Shown in pieces: positions 11,247 to 24,929 of a DNA stretch of 64,000 nt (its first letter is position 1; each line of letters opens with the position of its first letter). A model generated the notes under the pieces. It was given only the letters and a program-made list of their open reading frames with translations, was not told the origin of the DNA and ran no database searches. A program made the translations under genes and the position numbers. This DNA is from Typhlomys cinereus (lineage: Eukaryota; Chordata; Mammalia; Rodentia; Platacanthomyidae): NCBI GenBank assembly GCA_023101885.1, contig JALPQD010000007.1, positions 2,376,124 to 2,440,123 of the forward strand, given 5' to 3'.

Positions 11247-12472
11247 TAAGTCATGGAATCAACTCAAACGTCCAACATTTGACGAGTGGATAAGGAAAAT
11301 GTGATATATCTATACAAAGGAGTACTACTCAGCCATCAAAAATGGTGAATTAATGGAATTTGCTGGGAAATGGATGGGATTAGAAACAATTATATTGAGT
11401 GAAGTATCCCAGACCTAGAAAATTAAGCACCGCATGTATTCCCTTATAGGTGGCTGCTAGTACCAAACTCACTTAGAGACACTCGATGATAAATCTCTGT
11501 AATACCTACAGTAATTGCAAGGATTATGAACAGAAGGGATGGGGAAGGAGGGCCACACCAGAAACAAGGAGAGAGGGGACCATGTTACAGCAGAGAAAAT
11601 AGGCCACCATCAAGGACTGCAAGTAAGGAGACATCTGGTTAAGTTCACAGACTTTCCTTCCTGATCATTTGCAACTGATGGGTTATGATCTCACCAGAAG
11701 GGGAGGACATATAATCTGGCAGATAAAAAGTAACTATTTTGCAAATGGGTGACTAACCCCTCCCTCACTGCAGTTTCCTACTTTTATTACATCTACCTTT
11801 GAAGATACTCGTATAACAAGACTCTAGTTTAGCAGTTTTTTATCTCTGGCCAGGGGGTGACATACAATACCCATCAGGATGTAGTGAAGGGCATTGCAGG
11901 AGCAGCAAAACTGGAAAAAAAAATCAACAAACCACAATCCAGAACTTCAGAGACTCTATATCAACCACCTGGAGCTAGGCCAGCCTAATCTCTCCCCATG
12001 CTGAAGCTCAGGGAAATTTGCAGAAGAGGGGGCTGTAAGATTGCAAGAGCACAAGGATGGGAGGAGCAATGATATGCAAGATACTCCACACAAGTGAGAG
12101 CCGAAGCAATCACAATTGGACTTTGCATGCCTTGCGCAATGTCCAACACACTATTGACCCCACAAAGTCTAGCATGGACTAAAGGCACTAGGATCCTTGG
12201 AGGCAGGGATTGACAGCCACAGTAGTGTTCCTATGTTTAAGTGGGACACAGGAAAGGGTTCTGAGAAATGCCGCTGGGTCCTTGTATGTCATCGGAGAGT
12301 AGGACCCGAAGGAGAGTTGGGCATGCACATTTAAGGATGCTTCAGGGATGAGAAGGGGAGGCATTGGTGGATGGGGAAGGAGGGGAATGGGAGGGGGGCA
12401 TAGAGCGGTGGGGGTTCAGACGGAGGGAGGGGACGGGTGTACCTGCTAAGTCTGTAAGAGTGAAAAAAAATA
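11247..12472 (+). mobile_element. LINE-1, 5'-truncated (end of ORF2 plus 3'UTR)
   Basis: The copy begins at tcatggaatcaactcaaacg, which corresponds to position 15558 of the longer copy, so it keeps roughly the last 70 codons of ORF2 (frames broken) and the whole 3'UTR with its G-rich tract at about 12350-12430. It ends in an A-rich tail near 12464-12478. I could not find a convincing TSD. It lies directly after the A-rich tail of a B1-like SINE, a typical LINE-1 target. Confidence 0.9.
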
Positions 12473-12478
12473 AAACCT

Positions 12479-13680
12479 GTGCTGTCTCTTATGTAAATAC
12501 TTAAGCTGACAAACAAAGCAGAGTCCATCTAGCTACCATTTACATAGCCCTTGCTATGGAATAAATATGACTTTGAGTGGTACCATACACTAACCCATTG
12601 ATGCTAAGGACTGACACAGGAAGGTCTGGTTCAATTTTTCTTGTTCTGCTAATGAGTAAGTGATGTGTAAGAAATTTCCCAAGACCTCACAGTTTGGTCA
12701 AATGCAAATTTGACCAGAGGAAACTTCCAAGTCCCAATTGTTCATTGCAACAGATACAGAAGGCTGTGCAAGAAAGATGAGTTTAACTAGAAAACATTAG
12801 GAAACTTGCATTTTCATAGAAACAAATGGTATGGAGTCTGATCACAATATACTTTTTTCCAGCAAGCACACTGAAAAGGATACAGTTCTTTGACTGCCTT
12901 AGCATAGTGCTTTGTTCTCATTGTATAGAATTTTATGTTGTTGAAATCTTAATTTAGCTTTTATTTGCTATTTTACATCAATTATTAAAAACTATGCATT
13001 TGATTTACAGAAATATCTTTTTCTTTCTGTTTCTTTTGAAAAATCTGTGACATGTGGACACTTTGGGGAAAAATATTAGAGATTAATCATGCTGACATTT
13101 GTGGATATGGGAATCAAGTCTTTAGGACAAAGAGAGAGAAAGAGAGAGAGAGAGAGACAGAGAGACAGAGAAAATACATGCCATGTCTAGCTAATAAAAT
13201 CAAGGATGCCTTGGGTTAGCTGGTCTAATACAGCCTATTGTCTAAATATAGAACATTAGGGAAATTTTTCAAGCCTGAGAAACATGGAATACCTTCTTGC
13301 TGCCTTCATACTCATGAGTGACATCTTGGCAGAGTAGAAAAATTTTAAAACACAAAGTTTTTCTCTGACAACTCTAGTAGCTTAAAGCCTGCACCTAATT
13401 TGGGAAGTAATTTTCATCTGTTTCCAGTGGGTATCATTCTTTTCTCTAGAGGTTTCTCACTTCTCTGGGTGTCAAGATATTCTTTCTGGTCTTCTTAGGA
13501 TTTTAGCTCTTTCAATTTTGTATTAAACCTTTATTGTTATTTCTACTTGACACATGAACAGTTAAGAGAAGGGAGCTATTTTCCCTAAATCACATTTTCT
13601 TCATCTTCTATTAATGGGTGAAATTTTGCAAATATTTCCAAAATTCCCATATGTAAATCAGAAGCATAGAAATGTCCATT
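12479..13680. other. Unannotated sequence with a short (GA)n run
   Basis: No gene is recognised. A (GA)n-rich run lies at about 13131-13170. The rest looks like AT-rich unique DNA. Confidence 0.4.
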
Positions 13681-13683
13681 AAG

Positions 13684-14035
13684 GCTGGAGAGATGGCTCA
13701 GAGATTAAATATCTACCTCTCAAGCAGAAGGACTTGAGTTTGGATACTGGGTCCCAGGCAAAAAATTTTAGATAGAAATGTCGTTGACCTTGACTAGGCC
13801 CTGGAAGGTGGAAACTTTGAAACCCTACAGCAGTGCAAATAGGAGGTAGAACAATTCATAGTTATTTTTAAAGTCACCCTTGACCTTCTGTGGGCACACA
13901 AAATGCCCTCTGATGGGCACGAAAAATGTCCTTTCACAAACACAGACACACATACACACACACACAGAGACACACACACACACATACACCTACTCATACA
14001 AATAAATAAATAAATTTAAATAAATAATAAATTAT
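13684..14035 (+). mobile_element. Older B2-like SINE
   Basis: The head aaggctggagagatggctca matches the B2-type tRNA-derived promoter region. The element continues through a diverged body to a CA-rich array at about 13938-13985 and an AAAT-rich tail ending near 14035. It differs much more from the window's young SINEs (for example 46663-46955), and resembles the old copy at 37836-38072 in sharing cacccttg ... ccttctgtgggcac-like body text. Confidence 0.8.
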
Positions 14036-14109
14036 GCATGGTTTCAGTCTGTGCTACTCTGATTTTCTTCCTTTATTTACATTTGGCAACATAAAGATCC
14101 TCAAGTTTT

Positions 14110-15767
14110 GAAGTTCAGCAGGGTGGCAGGATACAAAATAAATGTACAAAAATCAGTGGCCTTCCTATATGCCCATAATAAAAGAAGTGAAAAAGCCCTG
14201 AGAGAAACAATCCCATTTACTATAGCCCTGAAAAAAAATTAAATACCTTGGTATAAACCTAACCAAGGAGGTAAAAGACCTTTACAATGAAAACTTTAAA
14301 ACCCTCAAGAAAGAAATTGCACAAGACACCAGAAAGTGGAAAGACCTCCCATGTTCCTGGATTGGCAGAATCAACATCGTAAAAATGACAATCCTACTAA
14401 AGGCAATATACAAATTCAATGCTATACCAATTAAAATCCCAAAGCAATTCTTTAAAGAAGTTGACCAAACAATCTCAAAATTCATATGGAGGCACAAAAG
14501 ACCCACGATAGCAAAAACAATCCTGAGTAACAAAAACACTGCTGGAGGTGTCACCATACCAAAACTTAGTTTATACTACAAATCCATAGTTATAAAAACA
14601 GCCTGGTACTGGCTCCAAAATAGATACACAGATCAATGGATAAGGATTGAAGACCCAGTTATAAGCCCACAAAGTTACAGCCATTTGATCTTTGACAAAG
14701 GGGCCCAAAAAATCCAATGGAAAAAGAACAGCATCTTCAACAAATGGTGCTGGCAAAACTGGATCTCCACATGCAGAAGATTAAAACTGGACCCGTACTT
14801 GTCACCATGTACAAGACTTAATTCCAAATGGATCAAGGACCTTGATATAAGGCCTGAGACTATAAAAACCATAGTAGAAAGGATAGGGAACTCCCTAGAG
14901 CTGATTGGGCTAGGCCAACAGTTCCTAAACAGACATCCAATGGCACAGTCACTGCTACCAACTCTCAACAGTTGGGATCTTGTGAAATTAAAGAGCTTCT
15001 GTTCAGATAAAGAGATTGTAACACGAGCTCAAAGGCAACCCACAGAATGGGAGAAAATCTTCACTAACCACATATCTGATGGAGCTCTACTATCCAGAGT
15101 GCACAAAGAACATAGAAAACTAAACACCAAGGAAACTAATGGCCCAATTAAAAAATGGGTCCTGGAACTTAAAAGAAACTTTACCAGGGATGAAATTAGA
15201 ATGTCCAACAAATATCTTTAAAAAAAGCTCCACTTCCTTAGCCATCAGGGAAATGAAATCAAAACTACCCTAAGATATCATCTCACCCCGGTCAGGATGG
15301 CAAAAATCCACAATACAAACAACACCAAATGCTGGAGAGGATGTGGAGAGAGGGGAACTCTCCTACATTGCTAGTGGGAATGCAGGCTCATACAATCACT
15401 CTGGCGAGCTGTCTGGAGATTCTTAAGGAGATTAAAGATTGAAATGCCATATGATCCTGCTATTCCACTTCTGGGAATAACTCCACATACAGCAAAAATT
15501 CACCTCGATAGCAGAAGCACGACCATGTTCATAGCAGCACTGTTTACAATAACAAAGTCATGGAATCAACCCAAATGTCCAACAGTTGATGAGTGGATAA
15601 GGAAACTGTGGTACATCTATACAATGGAGTACTACTCAGCCATCAAAAATGATGAAGTACTGGAATTTGCCGGGAAATGGATGTCACTAGAAACAATTAT
15701 ATTAAGTGAGTTATCCCAGACCCAGAAAATTAAGCGCCGTATGTATTCCCTAATAGGTGGCTACTAG
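14110..15767 (+). pseudogene. LINE-1 ORF2 C-terminal remnant
   Basis: This encoded the end of the LINE-1 ORF2 protein (endonuclease/reverse transcriptase). A 278-residue open stretch at 14385-15221 reads [20 protein letters not shown] at its start, typical of the region after the reverse-transcriptase domain. A stop follows at about 15219. Protein-like sequence continues in other frames and includes a cysteine/histidine cluster ([18 protein letters not shown], about 15332-15385) that matches the ORF2 C-terminal zinc-knuckle-like motif. The last open stretch, 15444-15767, ends SLIGGY before the stop, as is usual for rodent ORF2. The catalytic YADD-type motif is not included. It is a non-functional fragment. 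Confidence 0.93.
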
Positions 15768-16803
15768 TACCAAACCCACCCAGCCCACCTAGAGACACTT
15801 AAAGAAAAATCTCTGTAATACCTACAGTAATTGCAAGGATTATGAACAGTAGGGATGGGGTAGGAGGGCCACACCAGAAACAAGGAGAGAGGGGACCATG
15901 TTATAGTAGAGAAAATAGGCCTCCATCAAGGACTGCAAGTAAGCAATGAGACACCTGGTTAAGTTCACAGACTTTTGTTCCTGATCATTTACAACTGAGG
16001 GGGTATGATCTCACCAGAAGGGGAGGGCATATAGTCTGGCAGATAAAAAGTAACCATTTTGCAAATGGGTGATTGACCCCTCCCTCACTGTGGTTTCCTG
16101 CTTTTATTATATCTACCTTTGAATGTGCTCTTATAACAAGAGTCCAGTTTAACAACTTTTTGTCTCTGGCCAGGAGGTGACATACAATGCCCATCACGAT
16201 GGAGTGAAGGGCATTGCAGGAGCAGCAAAACTGGAAAAGAAAATCAACAAACCACAATCCAGAACTTCAGAGACTCTATATCACCCACCTAGAACTAGGC
16301 CAGACTAATCTCTCCCCATCCTGAAGCTCAGGGAAATTTGCGGAAGAGGGGGCGGTAAGATTGTAAGAGCATGAGGATGGGAGGAGTAATGATATGCGAG
16401 ATACTCCACAGAAGTTAGGGCCAAAGCAATCATAATTGGACTTTGCATGCCCACGCAATGTCCAAGACACTATTGACCCCACAATGTCTAGCATTTGCTA
16501 AGGCACCAAGATCCTTGGAGGCAAGGGATTGGCAGCCACAGCAGTGTTCCTATGCTCAAGGGGTACACAGGAAAGGGTTCAGGAAAATGCCACTGGGTCC
16601 TTGTATGTCATCTGAGAGTAGGACCCAGAGGAGAGTCTGGCATGCACATTAAAGGATTCTCCAGGTTTGGGGAGGCACTGGGGGATGGGGAGGGAGGGTA
16701 AGGAGAGGGGAAGCAGGGATTTGGGGGGAGGAGGAGGGAGGGAGGGAACCGGTGTATCTACTAAGTTTGTATGAGCGGAAATAATGATAAAAATGTTAAA
16801 AAA
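14110..16803 (+). mobile_element. LINE-1, 5'-truncated 2.7-kb copy
   Basis: The insertion keeps the C-terminal part of ORF2 (about 14110-15767), the full 3'UTR with a G-rich tract (about 16668-16750) and an A-rich end. A 13-bp TSD, atcctcaagtttt, flanks it at 14097-14109 and 16804-16816. It is the best reference copy in the window for the LINE-1 ORF2 C-terminus and 3'UTR. Truncation removes the endonuclease and most reverse-transcriptase motifs, so it cannot move by itself. Confidence 0.95.
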
Positions 16804-16816
16804 ATCCTCAAGTTTT

Positions 16817-17505
16817 CACACAGTTTGATATTGCTTGGTATATTTGTGTTCTACTTTTCATTCAATTTTGTGAGCATTCCTTTTGTTTAGCTACATCTAC
16901 TACAATCAGCACAGATTCACAGTGTAAGATCGCCTTTGGGCTGGTGCAGTCAATTGCTTTAGTAAGTCAATACAATGGTAACCAGTTGACAGAAAGCCAA
17001 AATGAAGAATAGGGAAGGACTGTTTGATTTTTGAAACTTTTTATGCAAGAAAACATCATGGTTTTGCTGATTTTTGAGTTTGGATGCTTGTAGGTATTTC
17101 CTTAAATAAAAGAACTAAATGCAGAGTTAGCTTCCTGAAGGACAATACATGTGCTAAACATGGAAGGGATACAGCCCATCAGGCATTACATATCCTGAAT
17201 TCAGCAAGGTGCTCCTCCAGGAGAATGAATGCCAGTGCTGACTGCTCTCCTCCACTGCGAGTTCCAGGTGCCACAGGCTATGGATGTATCCTATAAGACA
17301 TAATAATGACAAGAAACTTGGTCTACCTTGGCAATGATTGAACTGGACACCTCTGAAGAGGCATCGGCCCTCGTGGCTCACCTGCTCCCCTAAATCGTTG
17401 GAGACAGAAGTGAGGTGTGGGCTGGTCTAGAGCAAAGTATAAGATCTATACAAACATTAAGGAAGAGCAACACTCTTTATAATAGTTTTTATACTGGGTG
17501 TCATG
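16817..17505. other. Unannotated sequence
   Basis: I see no recognisable gene or repeat between the LINE-1 and the LTR. Confidence 0.4.
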
Positions 17506-17507
17506 GT

Positions 17508-17862
17508 TGGAACTGTGAGTGTCCACCACAGACTCATGCATTTGAATCTTCAGGTATTTGAGAAGATCATGGCATCTTAAGAAGTGGGGCCTTGCTGGGG
17601 GAAGGCAGTCACAGGGGGCGAGCCGTGAGGCGGGTTAGCTCTAGCCGACTTCTAGGAGAGACCTGCAGTGGCAGTTCTTCAGCTCTCAGCCTCCACGGAG
17701 GGTGTGACCGGGCCGCCTCCAACTTCTGCCAGTCAGCCATGCCTTTCCCGCCATGAAGGACTGTATCTCCCCTCTGGAACTGTAAGCTGAATAAATCTCC
17801 CTTTTCTCTCCTTAAGATGTTTGGACTTCAGTGATGTCTCACAGCAGCACAGAGTAATCATC
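17508..17862 (+). mobile_element. ERVL-MaLR-like solo LTR
   Basis: The segment runs from gtcatggttggaactgtgag to ctcacagcagcacagagtaa. It has the order known from rodent MaLR (ORR1/MT-like) LTRs: gtggggccttgctggggg, gccatgcctttcccgccatg, then a polyadenylation signal AATAAA at about 17790-17795, then a final TCACAGCAGC-type end. No internal retroviral gene adjoins it. The family name comes from memory of consensus layout. Confidence 0.55.
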
Positions 17863-19605
17863 AGTACTCTGTACTTTGAACTAGCTGAAGCTCATGGCCA
17901 GCTCATTAACTATGCTGGATGCAGAGCAAGGATCCATGAAGCTGCCTTGGGGCTGGGAAATATGAAAGATGGAAAAAGATGGAAATATAGAAAACCGCTG
18001 GCCAAGACAGGTGGGAAATCCCACTGCCTGTGGTAAGACGACACTGTCCAGTCCCACCAGACTTCATCTATAATCAGGGATCTGGGAATCTGTATGCAAA
18101 TCCAAGTGTGGTACTTGTGATTGACAGGAAGGTAGGATTATGGAAAAGCTCTCCTACTTTCTAGTGTGTTTTTGGGTTGCCAACCTTGGAGCCAGTGAGT
18201 CAAATCCTTCCACTTTCAACACTGGCAGAGAGAGACAGTTTAATACATGAGACATTCCAATTCCAACCAGAAATCATGGTAATCTCAGGTGGTGGTCTTA
18301 CCCCATAGGGGTTTCAGAAAGCACCAGTGAGCTTGACATCAGCGGGTTTCTATACCTCTATCTTTCCATGAAAGCCAAGGATTACAATTCCCCTCAATCT
18401 CTCCTGCCTTTTATCGAAGGATGAAACTGCTTTTCCTAGCAGAGGACATCCCAAACATCACTTTCTGCTATTATGGTCCTCTACAATTTGTATGTAGTAT
18501 GCAGAATATTATTCTAGAATCTTTTGCTATAATAAGGGAGTTTCAAAACTATTGTACTTAGTGATCAAAGTATGAAATGAAAAAAAAATCCTGTTGCCCT
18601 TGAATTGATTCTTTTCACATAAATGATATGGGATGTTGTGATTCAAGATAAATATTTTCATCCATTGAAGAAAATAAATAAATAAAAAGCTTATAAAGAA
18701 ACCTTTCCCATCCCAAGGCTCAGGGAATATCATGAAAGAGGTGTTAACATTGTAAAAGCCTGAAGGAAGCAGGGGGCAGCCAGCCATTATCTTCTGGACA
18801 TAACAGGGCAGTTGTATCCATGAATTCACTGTAGCTATGTGTGCATTCACATGACCTACACTGGATTTGTCCATGAACAGTTCAACATGCAAAGAAGGGG
18901 GCTGATCTCAAGAGGCCCCACATCTGCACAAGAGACTGTTGAGAGTCAATGCTCGTGAGTGGGTAGGGGAGGAATGTTTTCTTCAGTGTCATTACCACTA
19001 CTATGTAATTCATGCTCCAGAAAGTATTCAGTCACATGCCATGAAAGACAACTCAGATGAAATTCCATGGTCCCACATGCAGAAAGATGAAAACAGAGGA
19101 AGACAAAAAGAGAAGAAGGATCGTAATGGGACAAAAAGGCACAAAGAATTGAGGAATATGGTGTGAAAATAATATAAATTCACAGTATTTATGTATGAAA
19201 ATCTAAAGAATGAAAATAATCTTAAAGAAAGTCTGTAGAAAGCAACCAGAAACATTTGAAAGTGTTCTTTCAATGAAACACCAAAGTTAGATATACAAAA
19301 GAAATGTTTAAAATCTGCAGAGACTTTATTTTATATGTCTCGTTTCATTTGTCCCCTTTATATACAACTTCACTATTGAAAAATTAAAATAAAAATTAGC
19401 TAATTAATCTGACTAAGGCATGATCGCTGGTAGGAATGCATGGTAGTGACTCTATCTTAGGAGCAGAATGTAGAAAATGAGAAAGGAAGGAGCCGAGGAA
19501 AATGTGGGCCCCGTCCCCTTCCTTGGTGACCTCTTTCTGCAGAATTCTACCCCTCCTAAAGTTACCACAACTTTCCAAGTATTAGGAGGAAATCCTGAGA
19601 GGAAA
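17863..19605. other. Unannotated sequence
   Basis: No gene is recognised. The part at about 18930-19180 (AG-rich) faintly resembles old LINE-1 3' sequence but not enough to call. Confidence 0.4.
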
Positions 19606-19609
19606 CACT

Positions 19610-20160
19610 GACTTGTATCAAAACATTCCATCCCTGCCTCCCACTGGCTTAAGCTATCTCACAACATAAAGAATGCATTCAGCCCAACTTTAAAAATTCT
19701 CACGTGCTTTCTGGTTCCAACACTGTTCAAAAGCCCAAAGCCCCAATTCTTCTCTGAGATTCAAAGCAATTCCTAAACTGTGATTCCCTGTCAGTTTTAA
19801 AACATAAAAGTTCTGTATATCTAAGTATATAATAGCACACAATATGTTTTCCCATTCTGAAGAGGAAGACCCAGACTATAAAGGATAGATCAGACCACAG
19901 CAGAACTGACAACCAGCAGCACAGACGTTGAATCCCCAACTCCATATCCAGCCCTGGGTACGCAGTGGTACCAGCAGCTCTCGGTGGACTTTTCAATCCC
20001 ATGTCTGTGACAAGTGATGGGTGCAGACCACTTGGCCTGGCTCGAGCCACATGTCCTTGGTGTCTTTGACTTTGCTCCGACTTTTCAGGTCACAGCTTTG
20101 CACATCAAGCTTCACATCATCTCTTTAGGGTTATCCAACCTGATTACACAATGCCTAGCC
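19610..20160 (-). mobile_element. Possible MaLR internal-region remnant
   Basis: Read on the minus strand, the end of this block (ttgaacagtgttggaaccag, then aagttgggctgaatgcattc) has the order of the stretch at 41935-42100 on the plus strand, which is followed there by an LTR-like sequence. This fits the 3' end of a MaLR internal region, but the similarity is weak and no protein remnant is visible. Confidence 0.3.
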
Positions 20161-21599
20161 TCACGGGTTTTTTTTTTTTTTTCTGAAAACTCAGTGCAAG
20201 CTTCCATGACAACATGATTTCACATTCTGCATTCATGACAGAGCAGTACAAGGTTCTTTTCCAGTTTGACATGATCCCTGATCTCTTGGATCATGGCTGC
20301 AGCACTTTTCAAGTGCCTGCTCAGCAGAAATGTGCAACACATATCCTGAGTTCCTCATTTTCCAGCAGGCACCTTTCAGTCCATCTTTTCAGCCCTTCTC
20401 TTTCTAAAAGAAAGTTTTGTGTGTTCATAAGACTTCTTACACCTTGGGACCTTTGATGGGATGGATCTAGGCTCCAATTGACCTCTCTATTGTCCCAGTC
20501 TAATATATTTCCTTTCTTTTGGACAATTGAATCTCCCTAGTCTGAAATTTAAAGACACTCACTTACACATAGGCATATTTTTCACATTTTCTATTTCCTG
20601 CTTATTCTCACTATAAGCATGACTACATCCAGCAAGCAGCAACTGTGTTTTAGACTAAACTTTAAACTCTCTTAAAATATTTCTTCACAAATCTTTAATT
20701 CATTGCTTTTGAATTCAGACTCGCTTGTAAGTTCAGGACATTTCAGGATACAGGCAGATTCTTTGCCAGAACTTTCCACTATGGTATTGGGCTAACCAAG
20801 TCCCTAAGCATTGTTTGTACTTCTGAGTGCATTCTGGTATTCCAAAACTCCATTAAAAAAAATGGTCCATTAAGCATTGTAGAGCATTTTGGGGCTCCTC
20901 CAGCTCATAGCTCCAAAATTTTCCTCATTCTTACCACAACCTTTTCACAAACCCGTGAAGCACACAGGTCTATCACAGCAACAAATCTCATTTCTTAGTA
21001 GCAATTTCTTTTGCATGGTTGTAACAACAGAGGGAGGGTTTGCTGGTGAGGAACACACGCCATCTGGATGCAGCTCCATGCACAGGGATAAGAAATCATC
21101 ACAGTGGAAATTTATATCTTGGTAGAAAATTCACAGACTGCCAGATGTGAAATGGTTAGTGGTGTCATACCATCCAAGGGCTGCCAGTAGGTACCTGGTT
21201 CCACTTTTGACAGCACCAGAAGCCGCAGAAAAGCTTTCATAAACATGGTCCTGTGGGAGACATTCCAGGCACTGATATGAACAGTATTTCAAAAATTGGT
21301 ACAAATACTATGTGTCAACATCTAGACTTTATATTTTGTCTATTTTTAATCCACTTGCAATTGTGAGCCAATGTTCTTTTAACAAGCCATATCTGCATTA
21401 GTGATCCACATATTATTTGCTACATTCAATGCTTGGAATCTTGTAAACTCTGCCTTGGTTAGACTTCCTATTACTGTAGTCAGACAACTTTCTTAAGGCA
21501 ATAATCTTGATCATTTGAAGGATTCATATATATCTCTCAACATTCTTTATGTGGCCTTTTGATCACATGTTCAAAATTACTTTGTTCTATAATTTTTAT
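20161..21599. other. Unannotated sequence
   Basis: No gene is recognised. It starts with a T14-15 run at about 20167-20181 that could be the tail of a minus-strand retroposon, but no flanking duplication was found. Confidence 0.4.
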
Positions 21600-21765
21600 A
21601 TGAATAGGTATGTATATAAGTGTATGTGTAAGTTTGCATGTGTATGCATGTATATATGTGTTATCTGTCCATGTATATGTGTGTACATATATATGAATTA
21701 TGAGTATGTATATGCATGTTTATATGTGTTTGTGTGTATATATGCATATATACATACATGATGTT
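21600..21765. repeat. Degenerate (TATG)n low-complexity tract
   Basis: Interrupted TATG/TGTATA repeats run for about 165 bases. Short frames rich in Y, C, V and M across it are artefacts. Confidence 0.85.
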
Positions 21766-21777
21766 GCATTTTGTCTC

Positions 21778-22170
21778 CATGTTTCCAATAAATTCATGGT
21801 CCACTGGCTTAAGAAGGAAAGGGGATTTTATTCTGGCTAAGTTATCTGGTTGCATTTTTTAGTCCAGTTTGACAAAACAGCACATATCAATACCAATTAT
21901 ATAGACAATCATATCCACAGGGCTTCTGAGAGAGGGGAAAGTCCCACATTCCAGAAACATGTCTGTCCAAGAATGCCAAAGAAAGACAACTCCCTGAGCC
22001 AGCTCCCGCCATCTAACCATCTACCTAGGAAAAATTCACCCACTGTGTGCCAGGTCTCCTCTCATCAATGAGTCAATCTTCTCCATGGTTGATCTAGACT
22101 TAGCTACTAATTCTTTACAGAAATGTGTCCAGAGCTCAATCCTTCCTCTGTTAAGTTGACACTTCTAGAC
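21778..22170 (-). mobile_element. ERVL-MaLR-like LTR remnant
   Basis: It is homologous by eye to the LTR at 34283-34707 in the same orientation: ggggattttattctggct near one end (AATAAA on the minus strand), ccagtttgacaaaacagcac, and catgtctgtccaag in the middle, then gtgtccagagctcaat and ttaagttgacac at the other end. It is flanked on both sides by TATG-type low complexity. Confidence 0.55.
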
Positions 22171-22189
22171 ACTTCTAACCACTGCCTAA

Positions 22190-22450
22190 GTACATGTAAA
22201 TTTGTGTGCATATACATGTATATAGGAGTGTGCATATGTATGTATGCCTATATTGTGGTATATATGTGTGTGCATTTTTGCATGTATGTATGCGTTTATA
22301 TGCATGTAAACATGTGTGATATATGTGTATGTATGTACATGTACATGTGTATATATGCATGTATATGTGTGTGGTGCATGTGTATCTGCATGCATGCATT
22401 TGTGTGCATGTGTGCATATGTACCTATGCATGTATATATGGGGGGATGTG
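22190..22450. repeat. Degenerate (TATG/TGCA)n low-complexity tract
   Basis: Interrupted alternating purine-pyrimidine repeats (tgtatgtatgcat types) run for about 260 bases. Such alternating tracts can favour non-B DNA. The open frames on both strands (cysteine/tyrosine/methionine-rich or histidine/threonine-rich) are composition artefacts. Confidence 0.85.
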
Positions 22451-24925
22451 TGGTGCAGTCAATTAATTCAGTCAGATCCCTGAGATTTCAATTTACCTAG
22501 AATTAACAGTCAAATCTCCTTTTCTATACTGAAATATTAATGTCTTTTTTCCTTTTAACTTATGTTAACTTTATTGAAATTTACTTTTATTAATGATGCA
22601 AGGCAGGAATCTAATCTAATTCTTTCATGCAAATAAGCAGCCACCAGAGCACATTCACTAAGTGTTCTTTGATCATTAGTGCCCTGGCACCTGATGCTTT
22701 CTACATAGATGTGCTTAAATCTACTACAGCCTTTATAAGCACTAACCTTCTACTTTTAAATTGGCCTATGGGAGGAGTTGTGCTGATGTGTTAGTTGCTT
22801 CATAAAAATGGCTGTGAGAATAAAGATCATCATGGATAAGCAGCTTGTCTGACATTATACTGAATTAACAGACTAAATGGGAAAGACAATCCACATCTTA
22901 GAGTTCTGACAGACATGTCTATTAGCATCATTAACTTCTGGTTTCCATCCTCTTAGTGACAAGATAACTCACTTCTCCCTAAAAATAAAACTGTGTTAAA
23001 AAAAGTGATCAGTTCTGAAGCCAAGAAACTTTCCTTTCTTGATCAAGGAAATCTATTCCCAAGATTTATACCATGCTTACCATATTGTGATATATTTTTC
23101 AGCTCTTCATTTGACATACTCATTATAATATATCTATCATTAAGTGATATGGAATTTATAATCTTTCTGTCACTTGCATAACCCAGCTCCTAATATGGTC
23201 ATGGTTAATGCCATCAAATGAATATCTTTAGTGGTGATGAAAAGTGAACTAATATGCATCAAATCGATTTTTAGAGCAAAGTTTTGCTAGGCACACTTTG
23301 GAAACTGTATACAAAATTTTGATCTGCAGCCATCCTGAACATGTGTCTGTGTGTCATGCTATTTGCTAAAATCTTACATAACGTGCATTTATCTGGACAT
23401 ACTCATATACGAATCCTCAAAAGTAAATCACACATCAAGAGAAAAATAATGCAAGAATCATATCAAAATTCTAGAACCTTCTACATGCCATTTTTGTCAA
23501 TGATTTATTTCAATATTGACATTATTAATTTTCATTCTCATTCCATAATTTTGTTGCTACTGCAAAGAGTATTTTACCAAAAATCTTATGGGATCAAGCA
23601 ATTTTTTTGCAGCTTACAATGCCAAGTGATAGATCATCAAGGCTGGGTGAGCCACACCAGCATCAGGAGTCCAAGGAACCGGCCTTATGATATCCACAGC
23701 AAAGATGGAGGAGAAGAACCACTGTGCATGAACTTGCTAAATACTCCAGCTTTCTCCATCCTTTCCACCTGCTCAGGGAATGCCCCCCCCAACAAGGTTG
23801 TTCCTCATATTTGGGCTCAAGAGTCCCACCTCCTGAGGGCCAAGTTAACAGATGAGACTAACTGTACATTAGGCTAGCACTATTTACCCTTTAATCCATA
23901 TGGAATGAAAGAATAACTGCTCTGATTATGGTTACAAAGCCAAAATCATTGTGCATGAACATCAGACTCGATCTTACCTGACTCTACAGCTCACGCCTTC
24001 TCATTTTCCTCTACTCCAAAGTCCTGTGGCCTTAGCCATCAACTCTCGACAAACATGGGTAGAGTACTGGTGGGCATAAAATACAAGAGAATCTGGAATT
24101 TGGGACCCAACCTACTTATGCCATTAACAGCTTTCTTCTCACATGGTAAAACAAATTATCTGTGCTTTCAGATAGCATCATGTTTTCAGCAACTGGTTGA
24201 GTTTTCTTCTTCTTTCTCTCCATGCTTCAGTGTAATAAATGAGTTAGATTAGAAGGTTGAAGCCATGTGGAGAAAAACACACAGATCCGTTTCTGACATT
24301 ATCTGCCAAGAGCAATTGTCTCAACTTCTCACACTGTCCAAATGAACACACATAAATAATGCGTCTGATTCTGAATAGCGGTCTTGATGATTAGATCTTG
24401 GACATGACTGAGTTCTCAAATACTGCAAAAGCAAGAGAGTGGGAAATTGTCATGAAATGTCTAAGGTGGCACAATGATGGAAGGCCCCACCCCAGAGAGA
24501 ATCAGAAATAAACTGGCTGCAAGAAAGTATTAAATACGCTTCCAAAGCTATCATTGATCAACATGTGGACAAGGAAACACGATACACCAAGTTGCTTGCT
24601 TTCAGGTGAAGCGCTGTTCAGTCTTCTGCAGCATGTCCTGGTTCAGTGCACTCTGAAAGTCTGCAGAAAGTCGTGGTCAAAGTCATCTTTTCGGATGGCA
24701 GAAAGCCCTGGGTCTGAGATAAGGTTTAGCCTCCACCTAACAGACAGGAGGAAATCAAGAATATCATAAAAGAAGACTACAGAAAAAAGATAAAATAAGG
24801 TGGCAGTTTCTAAGAAGCTACATGTACTGGCTCTTGCCTTGATCTTCTTTAGTGAGTCAAACCTTATATAGTCGCCCCCAACTACAAAACAAACTCATTC
24901 CTCAGAATACAAGCTAGCAGAAGAT
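22451..24925. other. Unannotated sequence
   Basis: No gene, SINE or LINE-1 is recognised in about 2.5 kb. A 178-codon open frame at 23341-23877 (plus) has no recognisable domain and changes composition along its length, so I treat it as chance. Confidence 0.4.
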
Positions 24926-24929
24926 ATCT

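Noticed and set aside
22123..22500. Open frames of 80-125 codons over TATG-type repeats, rich in C, Y, M or H
   Set aside because: Repeat-derived; both strands are open because the simple repeat lacks stops.
23341..23877. 178-codon open frame on the plus strand
   Set aside because: No recognisable domain or signal, and no homologous copy in the window; likely chance in noncoding DNA.
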